A DNA stretch of 64,000 nt from Nitrobacter sp963807355 (GTDB lineage: Bacteria > Pseudomonadota > Alphaproteobacteria > Rhizobiales > Xanthobacteraceae). The number at the start of each line of letters is the position of its first letter. The stretch's first letter is position 1. This document shows positions 27,028-34,670 of this stretch, piece by piece. Location of the stretch: positions 56,078 to 120,077 of the forward strand of contig CAWEBX010000010.1 of assembly GCA_963807355.1 (NCBI GenBank), read 5' to 3'. The notes beneath the pieces are model-generated. The model had not been told where the DNA came from. It was given only the letters and a program-made list of their open reading frames with translations, and did no database searches. The translations under genes were made by a program, and so were the position numbers.

Positions 27028-27274
27028 GGATTGACGTGTAGAGGATGGTGACTAAGCCTTACACCAAATCCGACGTCAGACAAGTTCGAACAGATCTGCT
27101 GTCCTGATCGCTGCTTCTAGCGTTCTTCTGCCGCTGAATTGAACCATTCCCGTCGTTTGCAGTTGACCTCATCGCCATCGTGTTGTCGGTAATGGGGACC
27201 GAATTGGCGGGCGGCGAGGCCGGATAGCTTTGCTATCAGGCGCTGTCGTCTCCTTTGGGGGACGGAGCTTTTCG

Positions 27275-28063
27275 ATGAGCGTGCTTTTAGTCGCCGGGTT
27301 CGTTGTATTCGTGGCCGGTCTGGTGACGATCGCCTTCGGGATTCCCATCAAGGAGTTCAGCTTCGGCGATACCCTGGTCGTATCCGGCGCGGTCGTGACC
27401 TGCACTGGCCTGATTATGATCAGCCTGTCGGTCGTCGTCCGCGAGTTGCGAAGGGTCGCGGACCAACTCGGCTCCGGAGCGGTTGCCGATCGCGATGATG
27501 GTGTTCACGCGCCCATTCTGCCGGGCAGGCATATCGAAGAGCGCCCACCTTCGCTGTCTGACAGCGATCGGGTCGCTCCAAGCCTGGGGAGCGATCGGAA
27601 CGCCACGCCCTCCGTCCTGTCGCCACGCTGGCAAGCGGACGTGCTCGACCGCGACCGCGAGACCGTTGTCGCGGTCGAGGATGCGGAGCTTCCGGCATCC
27701 TCCGACGAGCCATCGCAGCAGAAACCACGACGCAATCTTCTATTTGCGTCCATGATGAAGGAGCGCGAGCGGGTGGTCGTGGACCAAGCCGGGCCGGCCG
27801 GCTCATCCGCGCCTGCGAGACATGCTCGTGATCCTCAGGCGCCCCGGCCAGCACCAAGAGCCGATCGCCCGTCCGCCCCTCCGGATCACAACGCTTCCTC
27901 CGTCACCGTGCTGAGGTCCGGTGTGGTCAACGGAATGGCTTATTCGCTTTATTCCGACGGTACGATCGACGCCCAACTGTCGGAGGGCACGATGCGCTTC
28001 GCGTCGATTGATCGACTGCGCGCCCATCTCGATCAAGGCTCCGACCGCCCGTCTCCCAAATAA
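27275..28063 (+). CDS. Hypothetical membrane protein with two N-terminal helices
   Basis: About 262 residues from the ATG at 27275 (MSVLLVAGFVVFVAGLVTIA), preceded by acggag. Two membrane helices (residues 1-24 and about 35-58) are followed by a long, polar, Pro/Arg/Asp-rich cytosolic tail. The tail ends in a conserved-looking block (NGMAYSLYSDGTIDAQLSEG, then MRFASIDRLRAHLDQ). That end block resembles those of other Rhizobiales hypothetical proteins. No catalytic motif or family name can be assigned. It sits upstream of mucR but is separated from it by 130 bases. Confidence 0.65.
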   Translation: MSVLLVAGFVVFVAGLVTIAFGIPIKEFSFGDTLVVSGAVVTCTGLIMISLSVVVRELRRVADQLGSGAVADRDDGVHAPILPGRHIEERPPSLSDSDRVAPSLGSDRNATPSVLSPRWQADVLDRDRETVVAVEDAELPASSDEPSQQKPRRNLLFASMMKERERVVVDQAGPAGSSAPARHARDPQAPRPAPRADRPSAPPDHNASSVTVLRSGVVNGMAYSLYSDGTIDAQLSEGTMRFASIDRLRAHLDQGSDRPSPK

Positions 28064-28192
28064 AGTTCCGCGTGCGCGCCCGCCGTTCTTGTCAGGCCGG
28101 CAGCAATCCGGTCATATTCCTTGGGGCGCAAAGGCCGATTCTGATCGCATTCCGAGCGTATCGATGCTTTACGATCCGGAAAATTTGAGATC

Positions 28193-28606
28193 ATGAGCAA
28201 TTCAGCAGGTAAAAGTTTTCTCGACCTCACTGCGGAGATCGTGTCCGCCTACCTTAGCAACAACACGACGCCGGCCTCGGAAATTCCCGCTCTTATCAGC
28301 CAGGTGCATGCCGCGCTGCTGCGCGTGTCGTCCGGCCGGGGCGAATTACCGTCGGAACCGACCAAGCCGGCCGTGCCGGTCAAGAAATCGATGACCGCCG
28401 ACTACCTGATCTGTCTGGAGGACGGGAAGCGCTTCAAATCGCTCAAGCGCCATCTGCGGTCTCAGTACAACATGAGCCCCGAGCAGTATCGGGACAAATG
28501 GAAGCTCCCCGCGGATTATCCCATGGTGGCCCCCAACTACGCGGTCACGCGGTCGCAACTGGCCAAGAACATGGGCCTTGGCCAGCAGCGCCGGCGCCGA
28601 AAATAG
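28193..28606 (+). CDS. mucR: MucR/Ros family zinc-finger transcriptional regulator
   Basis: A 137-residue Ros/MucR protein, a class that represses exopolysaccharide, motility and symbiosis or virulence genes by binding AT-rich DNA. The N-terminal oligomerisation part is DLTAEIVSAYLSNN. The zinc-finger core is YLICLEDGKRFKSLKRHLRS, and the C-terminal hallmark is YPMVAPNYAVTRSQLAKNMG. The ligand positions are C74, D77 and H87, but the fourth position is Q91 instead of the His seen in Ros. Some family members are known to fold without zinc, so function is still likely. Confidence 0.93.
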   Translation: MSNSAGKSFLDLTAEIVSAYLSNNTTPASEIPALISQVHAALLRVSSGRGELPSEPTKPAVPVKKSMTADYLICLEDGKRFKSLKRHLRSQYNMSPEQYRDKWKLPADYPMVAPNYAVTRSQLAKNMGLGQQRRRRK

Positions 28607-28734
28607 CGCAAGCGGTTCGGCTACGGGACGTTGGGAATATTTGGCTCGCGGCGTTTAAAGCGCACCCTTGAGGGCGGTCTCGAAAACGCTGTTGAGCTTC
28701 TTCCGCCGTAAACTCCTTCCCAGGAGATTTTTTC

Positions 28735-29228
28735 ATGAATGGTCTTGTGTTTGAGTTCGACAAATTTCCGAAAGAACACTCAATGATCGGCGACATGCTC
28801 TTGGCCTACGGAGAGATAGAGTTCGTCCTTCTTTCGCTCGTCAGCCAGGTACTCGATGACGATGTGAGCACCGGAACACGCGTTCTTTTTAGAGTACGCG
28901 GCGAAGATGCACGTATGGAGGTTGCCGACGCCATCTAAGACCAGCCTATCGGAAGGTTGACTTAGAAGGGAAGTGGGGCGTTGCAATCGGAGCGGCCAAA
29001 CACTGCAAAAACATCAGAAACCAGTACGCGCATTGCCATTGGCAAATTTCATCCGACGAGAGAAGCCTGTACTTCATCAATCTAGACGCTGAAGTAAGTT
29101 CCTCATCCGAAAAGCTTCAGGTTACCGTGATCCCCGTGCATCTAGAAATCGTGCAGCAACAACATCGATATTTTCAGTACGCGCTAAGCCAACTGTATCA
29201 TCTGCTTTCGGTTATCCGGCGAAGGTAG
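28735..29228 (+). pseudogene. HEPN-like hypothetical protein, frameshifted
   Basis: The ATG at 28735 has a strong aggag ribosome-binding site. The first frame gives 67 residues (FEFDKFPKEHSMIGDMLLAY ...) and stops at 28938. Shifting by one base near 28936 lets translation continue to 29228, giving about 164 residues. The continuation contains KHCKNIRNQYAHCHW, that is R95-x4-H100, the R-N-x-x-x-H arrangement of HEPN RNase or RNA-binding domains, within an otherwise helical protein. Base composition is more AT-rich than the neighbours, suggesting acquired DNA. The HEPN call is inference from one motif. Confidence 0.55.
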
Positions 29229-29506
29229 GTCGAAAGAGCGATATCGGCCTCTTTCCAGCGATGAAATCAATGCCAGCACCGCCCCTCTTTGTGAAGGGAG
29301 GCTAGGCCGGTCTCTGTAGGACTCAATCAGTAACTTTTCAGGAACTTCGCGAGCGCCAGTTTCCGGTTTTTCACCTTCCGCGCTGATACCCTACATCATT
29401 TGTACCTGGGGTATCCAGTATACAATTAGGAATATTATCGGAATCCGTTCCCGAACGATACCCCCAGCTTTCAAATTTTGCTGGAAAAATGCTATCCCCA
29501 GAACAA
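29229..29506. other. AT-rich intergenic region before the DnaA-IV-like gene
   Basis: About 280 bases without a gene. An imperfect inverted repeat, ctggggtatc (29406-29415) versus gatacccccag (29457-29467), flanks an AT-rich stretch. The segment ctatcccca (29492-29500) matches 7 of 9 positions of the DnaA box TTATCCACA. This is one weak box, not an origin. Confidence 0.4.
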
Positions 29507-29537
29507 CTTCTAGGATATGTGATTATTTTCCTAGAAG
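29507..29537 (+). promoter_or_regulatory. Inverted repeat overlapping the ribosome-binding site of the DnaA-IV-like gene
   Basis: Perfect nine-base arms, cttctagga (29507-29515) and tcctagaag (29529-29537), surround a 13-base AT-rich spacer. The right arm runs into the Shine-Dalgarno aaggg (29535-29539), 8 bases before the start codon at 29548. It could be an operator or an RNA hairpin that hides the ribosome-binding site. Confidence 0.6.
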
Positions 29538-29547
29538 GGCCTATTCC

Positions 29548-29979
29548 ATGCTTCTGACCTATCCGTCCACTTCATCCGCATCCCGCCGGCGATCGCGAAC
29601 CTCGGAACGGCTGGTCTGTCACGATATCGCGCGACTGGTCGCCGGAGAGTTTGGTCTCGATGCTGCGGCGATGATATCGCCGACCCGCGGTGCGCCGCAC
29701 GCCGCCTATGCCCGGCAGGTCGCCATGTATCTGGCGCACGTCGGTTTTGCGTTGAGTTTCGAGGCAATCGGCCGTGCCTTCGATCGTGATCGCACCACGG
29801 TCTCGCATGCATGCCGCGTCGTGGAAGATAGCCGCGATGACGTTGGACTTGATCACCGGCTCGCAGCGCTCGAGGCGATGTGCATGGTTTGCGGCGAACG
29901 CCTCGACGGACGTCCGATGACGGCATCTAATCGCGGCGGCCCTAAATCGCCGCGTCGCCCGAAAGAGCGGCCGGTTTGA
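29548..29979 (+). CDS. DnaA domain IV-like helix-turn-helix protein
   Basis: A 143-residue protein whose core (ISPTRGAPHAAYARQVAMYL and SFEAIGRAFDRDRTTVSHAC) matches only the C-terminal, DnaA-box-binding domain IV of DnaA. The DRTTVSHAC helix-turn-helix is the DnaA signature. There is no AAA+ domain, so it cannot initiate replication in the manner of DnaA. Such stand-alone domains are widespread in Rhizobiales, and their role is probably regulatory. The gene is followed closely by a DUF6456 gene and preceded by an inverted repeat covering its ribosome-binding site. Confidence 0.85.
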   Translation: MLLTYPSTSSASRRRSRTSERLVCHDIARLVAGEFGLDAAAMISPTRGAPHAAYARQVAMYLAHVGFALSFEAIGRAFDRDRTTVSHACRVVEDSRDDVGLDHRLAALEAMCMVCGERLDGRPMTASNRGGPKSPRRPKERPV

Positions 29980-29983
29980 AATC

Positions 29984-30535
29984 GTGGACCGGTTTCGCGC
30001 GCAGCATCTCGCGCTTGCCGAGCGCGAGATCGTGACCGACGCAGGCGTTGCGACCGTGATGGCCAATGACAGCGAGAGCCCTCTCGCCTGGCTGGCGCTC
30101 CGCAAGGGTCGCGATGGACGCGCCATGATCAGCCCCAATCAGTTCGCGGCCGGCGAAAGATTGCGCGCGGATTTTACGCGTGGGAATCTCACGCCGCGGG
30201 TGACCTCGAACTGGTCGGCGCCGACCGGAGGACGCGGGTCCGGGGCTGGTGCCTGTGAGATGACCGATCTGATCGTCGCTGCGCGGCAGCGCGTGCGGCT
30301 GGCGCTGGAGGCGTGCGGACCGGAATTTTCCGGCCTGCTGATGGACGTCTGCTGCTTTCTTCGCGTGCTCGAAGATGTCGAACGTGAACGCGGGTGGCCC
30401 CCGCGATCGGCGAAAGTCGTGCTGCAACTGGCACTGGACAGGCTGGTGAGGCACTACGGTCTCCACGCGCGTGCGGAAACGAGTGCCCACGTGCGGACGT
30501 GGCTGGCAAGCGATGCAAGGTTTATGAGCGGCTAG
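29984..30535 (+). CDS. DUF6456 domain-containing protein
   Basis: About 183 residues from the GTG at 29984, four bases after the DnaA-IV-like gene, so probably translationally coupled. The core SPLAWLALRKGRDGRAMISP, then FAAGERLRADFTRGNLTPRV, matches DUF6456, a Rhizobiales family of unknown function. A helical C-terminal part (VEREREGWPPRSAK-like region and VVLQLALDRLVRHYG) follows. The stop codon is formed at the junction with a dispersed repeat. DnaA-IV/DUF6456 pairing recurs in this lineage, suggesting a shared DNA-related function; this is inference. Confidence 0.78.
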   Translation: MDRFRAQHLALAEREIVTDAGVATVMANDSESPLAWLALRKGRDGRAMISPNQFAAGERLRADFTRGNLTPRVTSNWSAPTGGRGSGAGACEMTDLIVAARQRVRLALEACGPEFSGLLMDVCCFLRVLEDVERERGWPPRSAKVVLQLALDRLVRHYGLHARAETSAHVRTWLASDARFMSG

Positions 30536-30637
30536 AGCGTTTTCGAGCGAAGTGGAATCCGCTTCGCATGAAGAAAACGCGTTAAATCAAAAACATAGAG
30601 TCTTTCACTGTTTCCGTGAAACTGTGAAAGGCTCTAG
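30532..30637. repeat. Dispersed two-module palindromic repeat, copy 4
   Basis: Module 1 runs from ctagagcgttttcgagcgaa to catgaagaaaacgcgttaaa. Module 2 is a longer hairpin with arms tctttcac and gtgaaagg and an inner gtttccgtgaaac. The element starts inside the stop codon of the DUF6456 gene. Confidence 0.85.
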
Positions 30638-30720
30638 AGCCGCTCCGAACAGGTGGGATCGCTCGTCGTTCGCGCGACCCACATTTCCTCTTGCCCGAAA
30701 TTCGAAAGGCGAAAACAACC

Positions 30721-31152
30721 TCAGGCTGCGGCAGCCAGCGCTTCGCGCGCGTCCCTGCGAATGCGCTCAACCATCGCGCGCAGCCCGTTGGACCGTTGCG
30801 GCGTGAGATGCTCGCGGAAGCCGAGGTCATCGAAGACGGCGATCGCGTCGGTGTCCAGAATGTCCTGTGGCTTCCTGCCGGAAAAAAGCGTCAGCAGGAT
30901 CGCAATCAGCCCGCGCACGATATGCGCGTCGCTGTCGCCGACATAGGTCAGCACCGGGTGGCTGTCAGCGCCGCGACCGGCTTTGAGCGACAGCCAGACC
31001 TGACTGGCGCAGCCCTGCACCTTATTCGCCGCGGAGTGCTCGGCCTCGCTCATGGGCTCAAGGGTGCGTCCGAGTTCGATGACGTACCGGTAGCGGTCGT
31101 CCCACTCTTCCAGAAGCTCAAAGTTGTCCCTGATCTCGTCGATCGTCGTCAT
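30721..31152 (-). CDS. sufE: SufE family Fe-S cluster sulfur acceptor
   Basis: A 143-residue SufE-like protein that takes persulfide sulfur from the cysteine desulfurase SufS and passes it to the Suf scaffold. The N-terminal part IRDNFELLEEWDDRYRYVIE and the active-site loop NKVQGCASQVWL (Cys near residue 48) are characteristic, as is HIVRGLIAILLTLFSGR. The ATG at 31152 is preferred to the GTG one codon upstream. It stands alone, away from any suf cluster in this window. Confidence 0.95.
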   Translation of the reverse strand: MTTIDEIRDNFELLEEWDDRYRYVIELGRTLEPMSEAEHSAANKVQGCASQVWLSLKAGRGADSHPVLTYVGDSDAHIVRGLIAILLTLFSGRKPQDILDTDAIAVFDDLGFREHLTPQRSNGLRAMVERIRRDAREALAAAA

Positions 31153-31228
31153 CACGGCTCATGTGTAATGTGTCCCAGCTGGCTAATATAAGGCCATGGA
31201 GACATAAAATCGATATGGACCAGGCGAT

Positions 31229-31645
31229 CTATGGGAATTGTTCCCTCGGGACGGTTTTCGGAGCAGCGAGCCGCCATTCCGCCTGCAGATCCTCCGGCGT
31301 CAGGGTGTCATGCTGCGTGTCGCCGGAAGCCGCCGCTTCGACGGAAGGAATGCCGTCGATCGACCCCGTATGGTCGGGAGGGCGTTTCTCGGTGATGATC
31401 CGGTAGAGCTTTCGCGCGCCGTCCTGCGCGCGCTGGCCGATTGCGGAGGCAGCCTGGCCACCGACCTCGCAAACACCCGGTTGACGTGTGCAGAATTGAC
31501 TCATGTCCGATACGGCGGCTGTGGCGGCCGATACAGCGTCGGAAGCCCCAATCTTGGGTGCCTTGTTCGCCTCGGGCGCCTCATCCCTCGGCAGCAGCAC
31601 GAGCACGAGCCCGAGCCAGAATGCCATGCGAAGCAGGAAAAACAT
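31229..31645 (-). CDS. DUF5330 domain-containing membrane/secreted protein
   Basis: A 138-residue protein starting with a membrane helix (MFFLLRMAFWLGLVLVLLPR). A short conserved block follows (AVSDMSQFCTRQPGVCEVGG, then AIGQRAQDGARKLY) with two cysteines that could form a disulfide in the periplasm. This matches DUF5330 of Rhizobiales, of unknown function. The tail is polar and Pro/Thr-rich. It is transcribed in the same direction as sufE, 76 bases upstream of it. Confidence 0.82.
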   Translation of the reverse strand: MFFLLRMAFWLGLVLVLLPRDEAPEANKAPKIGASDAVSAATAAVSDMSQFCTRQPGVCEVGGQAASAIGQRAQDGARKLYRIITEKRPPDHTGSIDGIPSVEAAASGDTQHDTLTPEDLQAEWRLAAPKTVPREQFP

Positions 31646-32063
31646 GTCGCGTCCCTATGCGTTTTTGATCTTCGTCACGTTGCGTTGAATTCCGCAATCT
31701 GTCCTTTCCTTATCAAATGGTCCTGAATCCCCCGTATGTTCGGCGCCTCCGAGCAAACAAAAATCCCGCAAACGGCAGCAGAATTTGATTCGGCGTAAAT
31801 TTTCGATTGATGCGTGTTTGCGGAACGCGGTCGCCGACGCAACGTCGGCCCTCGGCGTCATCCGTATATGGTGGCGGAAACCTTGCGTTCACCATCCGCA
31901 CCGATGAAGGCGTTGCAAGGCGATAAAGAGCCATCCGTGTGTGCTGTTTCGTGACGCAGAGAGCTGCGCTTTAGCGTTCGCTTAAGTTCACTCTGACACG
32001 TTGAGCCCACAAATGGAGGCGTTCCGGCGCGTCGGATACGGCGTCAGCTGAAGCGCAAGCAAC
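31646..32063. other. Intergenic region before the histidine-kinase gene
   Basis: About 418 bases between divergent genes with no supported coding sequence. A short patch with cgccgacgcaacgtcggc (about 31831-31848) can form a hairpin. No promoter consensus was recognised. Confidence 0.4.
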
Positions 32064-33894
32064 GTGACCGCATTGACCATCATCCAGGACCGTCTCGACG
32101 CGTTGCTGCATCCATCGGCGCGATACGACGCGTTGACGCGGGCGCGCCATCGAACCTTCATGGGGCCGCGGCTGCTCGGCAGCCTCGTCGCGCTCGCGGC
32201 GTTTCCGATGTATCTGGCGATCCGCGGTGCACCGACGGCACTGGAAGTGGTGGCTTTCGCCTGGCTCGTCGTGCCCATTTTGTTGTCCTATTTCCTGTCA
32301 CGGACGGGCCGCTACGAAGGCGCCCACGTGCTGTCGTCGATCGCGCTCGCCGGTCTTGTCATGATGATCGCACTCCCGACCGGCGGGATTGAATCGTTCG
32401 CTGCCGTCTGGCTCGTTGTGATTCCGCTGGAGGCGGCGCTGTCCGCGTCCCGCCGTGTCGTCGCCTTCGCCGCGATGCTCGCAGTGTCGTGCGTGCTCGC
32501 GCTGATCGCGATGAGCTATTTTGATGTTTTGCCACTGCCCGATGCCGGCGCGGCGGCGCATAGCGTCTTCATGGCGTTCGGTATTGCGTCGGCCATGCTC
32601 TATGCCGCCGGGGTGGCGTTCGGTTACGAAGCGCTGATGCGCACCGGCGCCTCGCTGCTGAACGTCGAGGAAGACCGTTATCGCCTGCTGGCGCGCCACA
32701 TGTGCGACGTGATTTCGCGTCACCGGCGCAACGGCGCCGTGCAGTTTATTTCGCCGGCCGCGGAAGCCCTGCTTGGCGTGCCGGTGTCGGAGTTGCAGGA
32801 CCATGGTCTGTTCGATCGGGTCCACGTCGCTGATCGCCCGGCCTATCTCACCGCGCTCGCGGCCGCTGCACTTGGCAAGGACGCCCAAAGCGTCGAATTC
32901 AGAACTCAGGCGCGAAGTCGCGTCTGGTGCGAAATCAGAGGCGCGGTCTTCGGGGGATTTCATATGGGTGGAAATGCGGTGCCGACCGCTTGAGCCGTCC
33001 TCCTTGGCCGAACCCGAAGTCGTCGCGGTGATGCGGGACGTCACCGACCGGAAGCAGCAGGAGCACGCGCTGGATCTGGCGCGCACCACGGCCGAACGTG
33101 CTGACGCTGCCAAGACACGGTTTCTCGCGACCATGAGCCACGAACTGCGAACGCCGCTCAATGCCATCATCGGATTTTCGGAGATGATCGTTCAGGAGTC
33201 GACCCTGCCGCTCGATGCCACGCGCCGCAAGGAGTATGCCCAGCTCATCAACGATTCCGGCCAGCATCTATTATCGGTGGTCAACAGCATTCTCGATATG
33301 TCGAAAATGGAATCCGGGAATTTCGAGATATTGCCCGAGCCGTTCACGCCGCGCGAGGTGCTGCTCAACGGGAGCAATCTGCTCGCGCTCAAGGCGCGCG
33401 ACAACGGTATTGAACTGGTCACGCGCGTTCCGGAAAATTTGCCGCAGATGATTGGCGATCCGCGTGCGTTCAAACAAATCGTTCTGAATCTGGTATCGAA
33501 TGCCATCAAGTTCACGGAGCGGGGTGGCCGCGTCACGATCTCAGCCCGCGTCGAAGGATCGCGCATGGCGCTGCGCGTGATGGACAACGGCGTCGGCATC
33601 GCGCAGGAAGATCTTAAGCGGATCGGCGACCCCTTCTTCCAGGCGGGGAAAACCTATCAACGACGTCAGGAAGGGACGGGACTTGGATTGTCGATCGTCA
33701 AGAGTTTGGTTGCGTTGCACCAGGGCGAGATCGACGTGCAGAGCAAGGTAGAAGAGGGGACCACGGTAACCGTCATGTTGCCGCTGATACTCGTGCCCGA
33801 CGCGGAGTCGTCATCGAATAACATCGCGACGCTGACGCCGGCCTCCCGCTCCGGCAAGCAGGATCAAGATTACCGGGTGAGGAAGAGTGCCTAG
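32064..33894 (+). pseudogene. Membrane PAS-domain sensor histidine kinase, frameshifted in the PAS region
   Basis: The GTG at 32064 starts a protein with about six membrane helices (residues 30-195), then a PAS domain (DVISRHRRNGAVQFISPAAE). The first frame stops at 32993. One A too many at about 32903-32904 (agaactc where agactc would fit) moves the frame. In the next frame the PAS end (GDFIWVEMRCRPLEP, VVAVMRDVTDRK) is followed by HisKA ATMSHELRTPLNAIIGFSEM. The HATPase N, G1 and G2 boxes are NLVSNAIKF, DNGVGIAQED and GTGLGLSIVKSL, continuing to 33894. Corrected, it is about 609 residues. No cognate response regulator is nearby. Confidence 0.88.
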
Positions 33895-34480
33895 AAAAAT
33901 TGTTGAAGAGGGTGTGATGCGGCCACGCCGTCGCAGCGTGGCAACCAGGAAGAGCGAAGTTGACGAGGAGCGTGGTCTCGCGATGCGCGTGCTCCTGCAT
34001 AGCCCGAAAGATCTGGTTGCCGGGTGCCTGGCTTTTACCGCCATCGGCGCGATCGTCACGAACGCCATGTTCATGCAGGCAGGCCATCATCCGTCGCCGA
34101 TATTCGGATCGGCTGTCACCATGCCGCTGGTGCAACAGAGCAATCCGCTGCCGCGGCCTCGACCAGTCGAGGCGGATCAGACGGGGGCGACAGAACAGCA
34201 CGCGAGTGCGGGAGATGCTCCCACCAATCCCGTCAAAACGACTGGGCCGCATAGCGATCCCGTCGCCGATCTTATCAATGCGAATCGCCGCGTCGCCGCC
34301 ATGCAGCGGATATTGACGGAATATGGCTATGGTCAATTTAAGCCGACAGGAACGGCCGGGCCCGAAACCCAGGCAGCGATCCGGAAGTTCGAGCAGGCTC
34401 GCCGGATGCCAGTGACCGGCCAGATGTCTGATCGCCTCGTGCGCGAGCTCGTTGCCCTGACCGGACGGCCGATCGATTAG
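33887..34480 (+). CDS. Peptidoglycan-binding domain-containing membrane protein
   Basis: About 197 residues from the GTG at 33887, which overlaps the kinase stop by eight bases and has gagga upstream; the ATG at 33917 with gaggg is an alternative. One membrane helix (LVAGCLAFTAIGAIVTNAMF) is followed by a Pro/Thr/Ala linker. The C-terminal peptidoglycan_1-type domain (MQRILTEYGYGQFKPTGTAG, then IRKFEQARRMPVTGQMSDRL) lies in the periplasm. Coupling to the sensor kinase suggests a link to cell-wall sensing, which is inference. Confidence 0.86.
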   Translation: MPRKIVEEGVMRPRRRSVATRKSEVDEERGLAMRVLLHSPKDLVAGCLAFTAIGAIVTNAMFMQAGHHPSPIFGSAVTMPLVQQSNPLPRPRPVEADQTGATEQHASAGDAPTNPVKTTGPHSDPVADLINANRRVAAMQRILTEYGYGQFKPTGTAGPETQAAIRKFEQARRMPVTGQMSDRLVRELVALTGRPID

Positions 34481-34485
34481 ACCAT

Positions 34486-34604
34486 AGCGTTTTCGAGCGA
34501 AGCATGTCCTCAGGCTAGGATGGATACTGGTTCGCGTAAAGAAAACACGTCAAAACAAAAAGCTAAAGGCCCGGCTTTGATTCATCAAAGCCGGAATAGC
34601 TTTA
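34486..34604. repeat. Dispersed two-module palindromic repeat, copy 5, with 18-base insertion
   Basis: Module 1 is split after gcgttttcgagcgaag by an extra catgtcctcaggctagga (34503-34520), after which tggatactggttcgcg continues the consensus. Module 2 is a strong hairpin, cggctttga/tcaaagccg. The element begins a few bases after the stop codon of the peptidoglycan-binding gene. Confidence 0.85.
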
Positions 34605-34670
34605 GCGAGCTCTTTTGTTACGTGGACTCGCGCCGCCTTTTCACCTTTCCCGGCCGGGAGAGGTCAAGAG

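Noticed and set aside
29401..29550. Replication origin next to a DnaA-like gene
   Set aside because: The protein has only domain IV of DnaA and the region has a single weak DnaA-box-like sequence, with no box cluster or neighbouring dnaN/recF.
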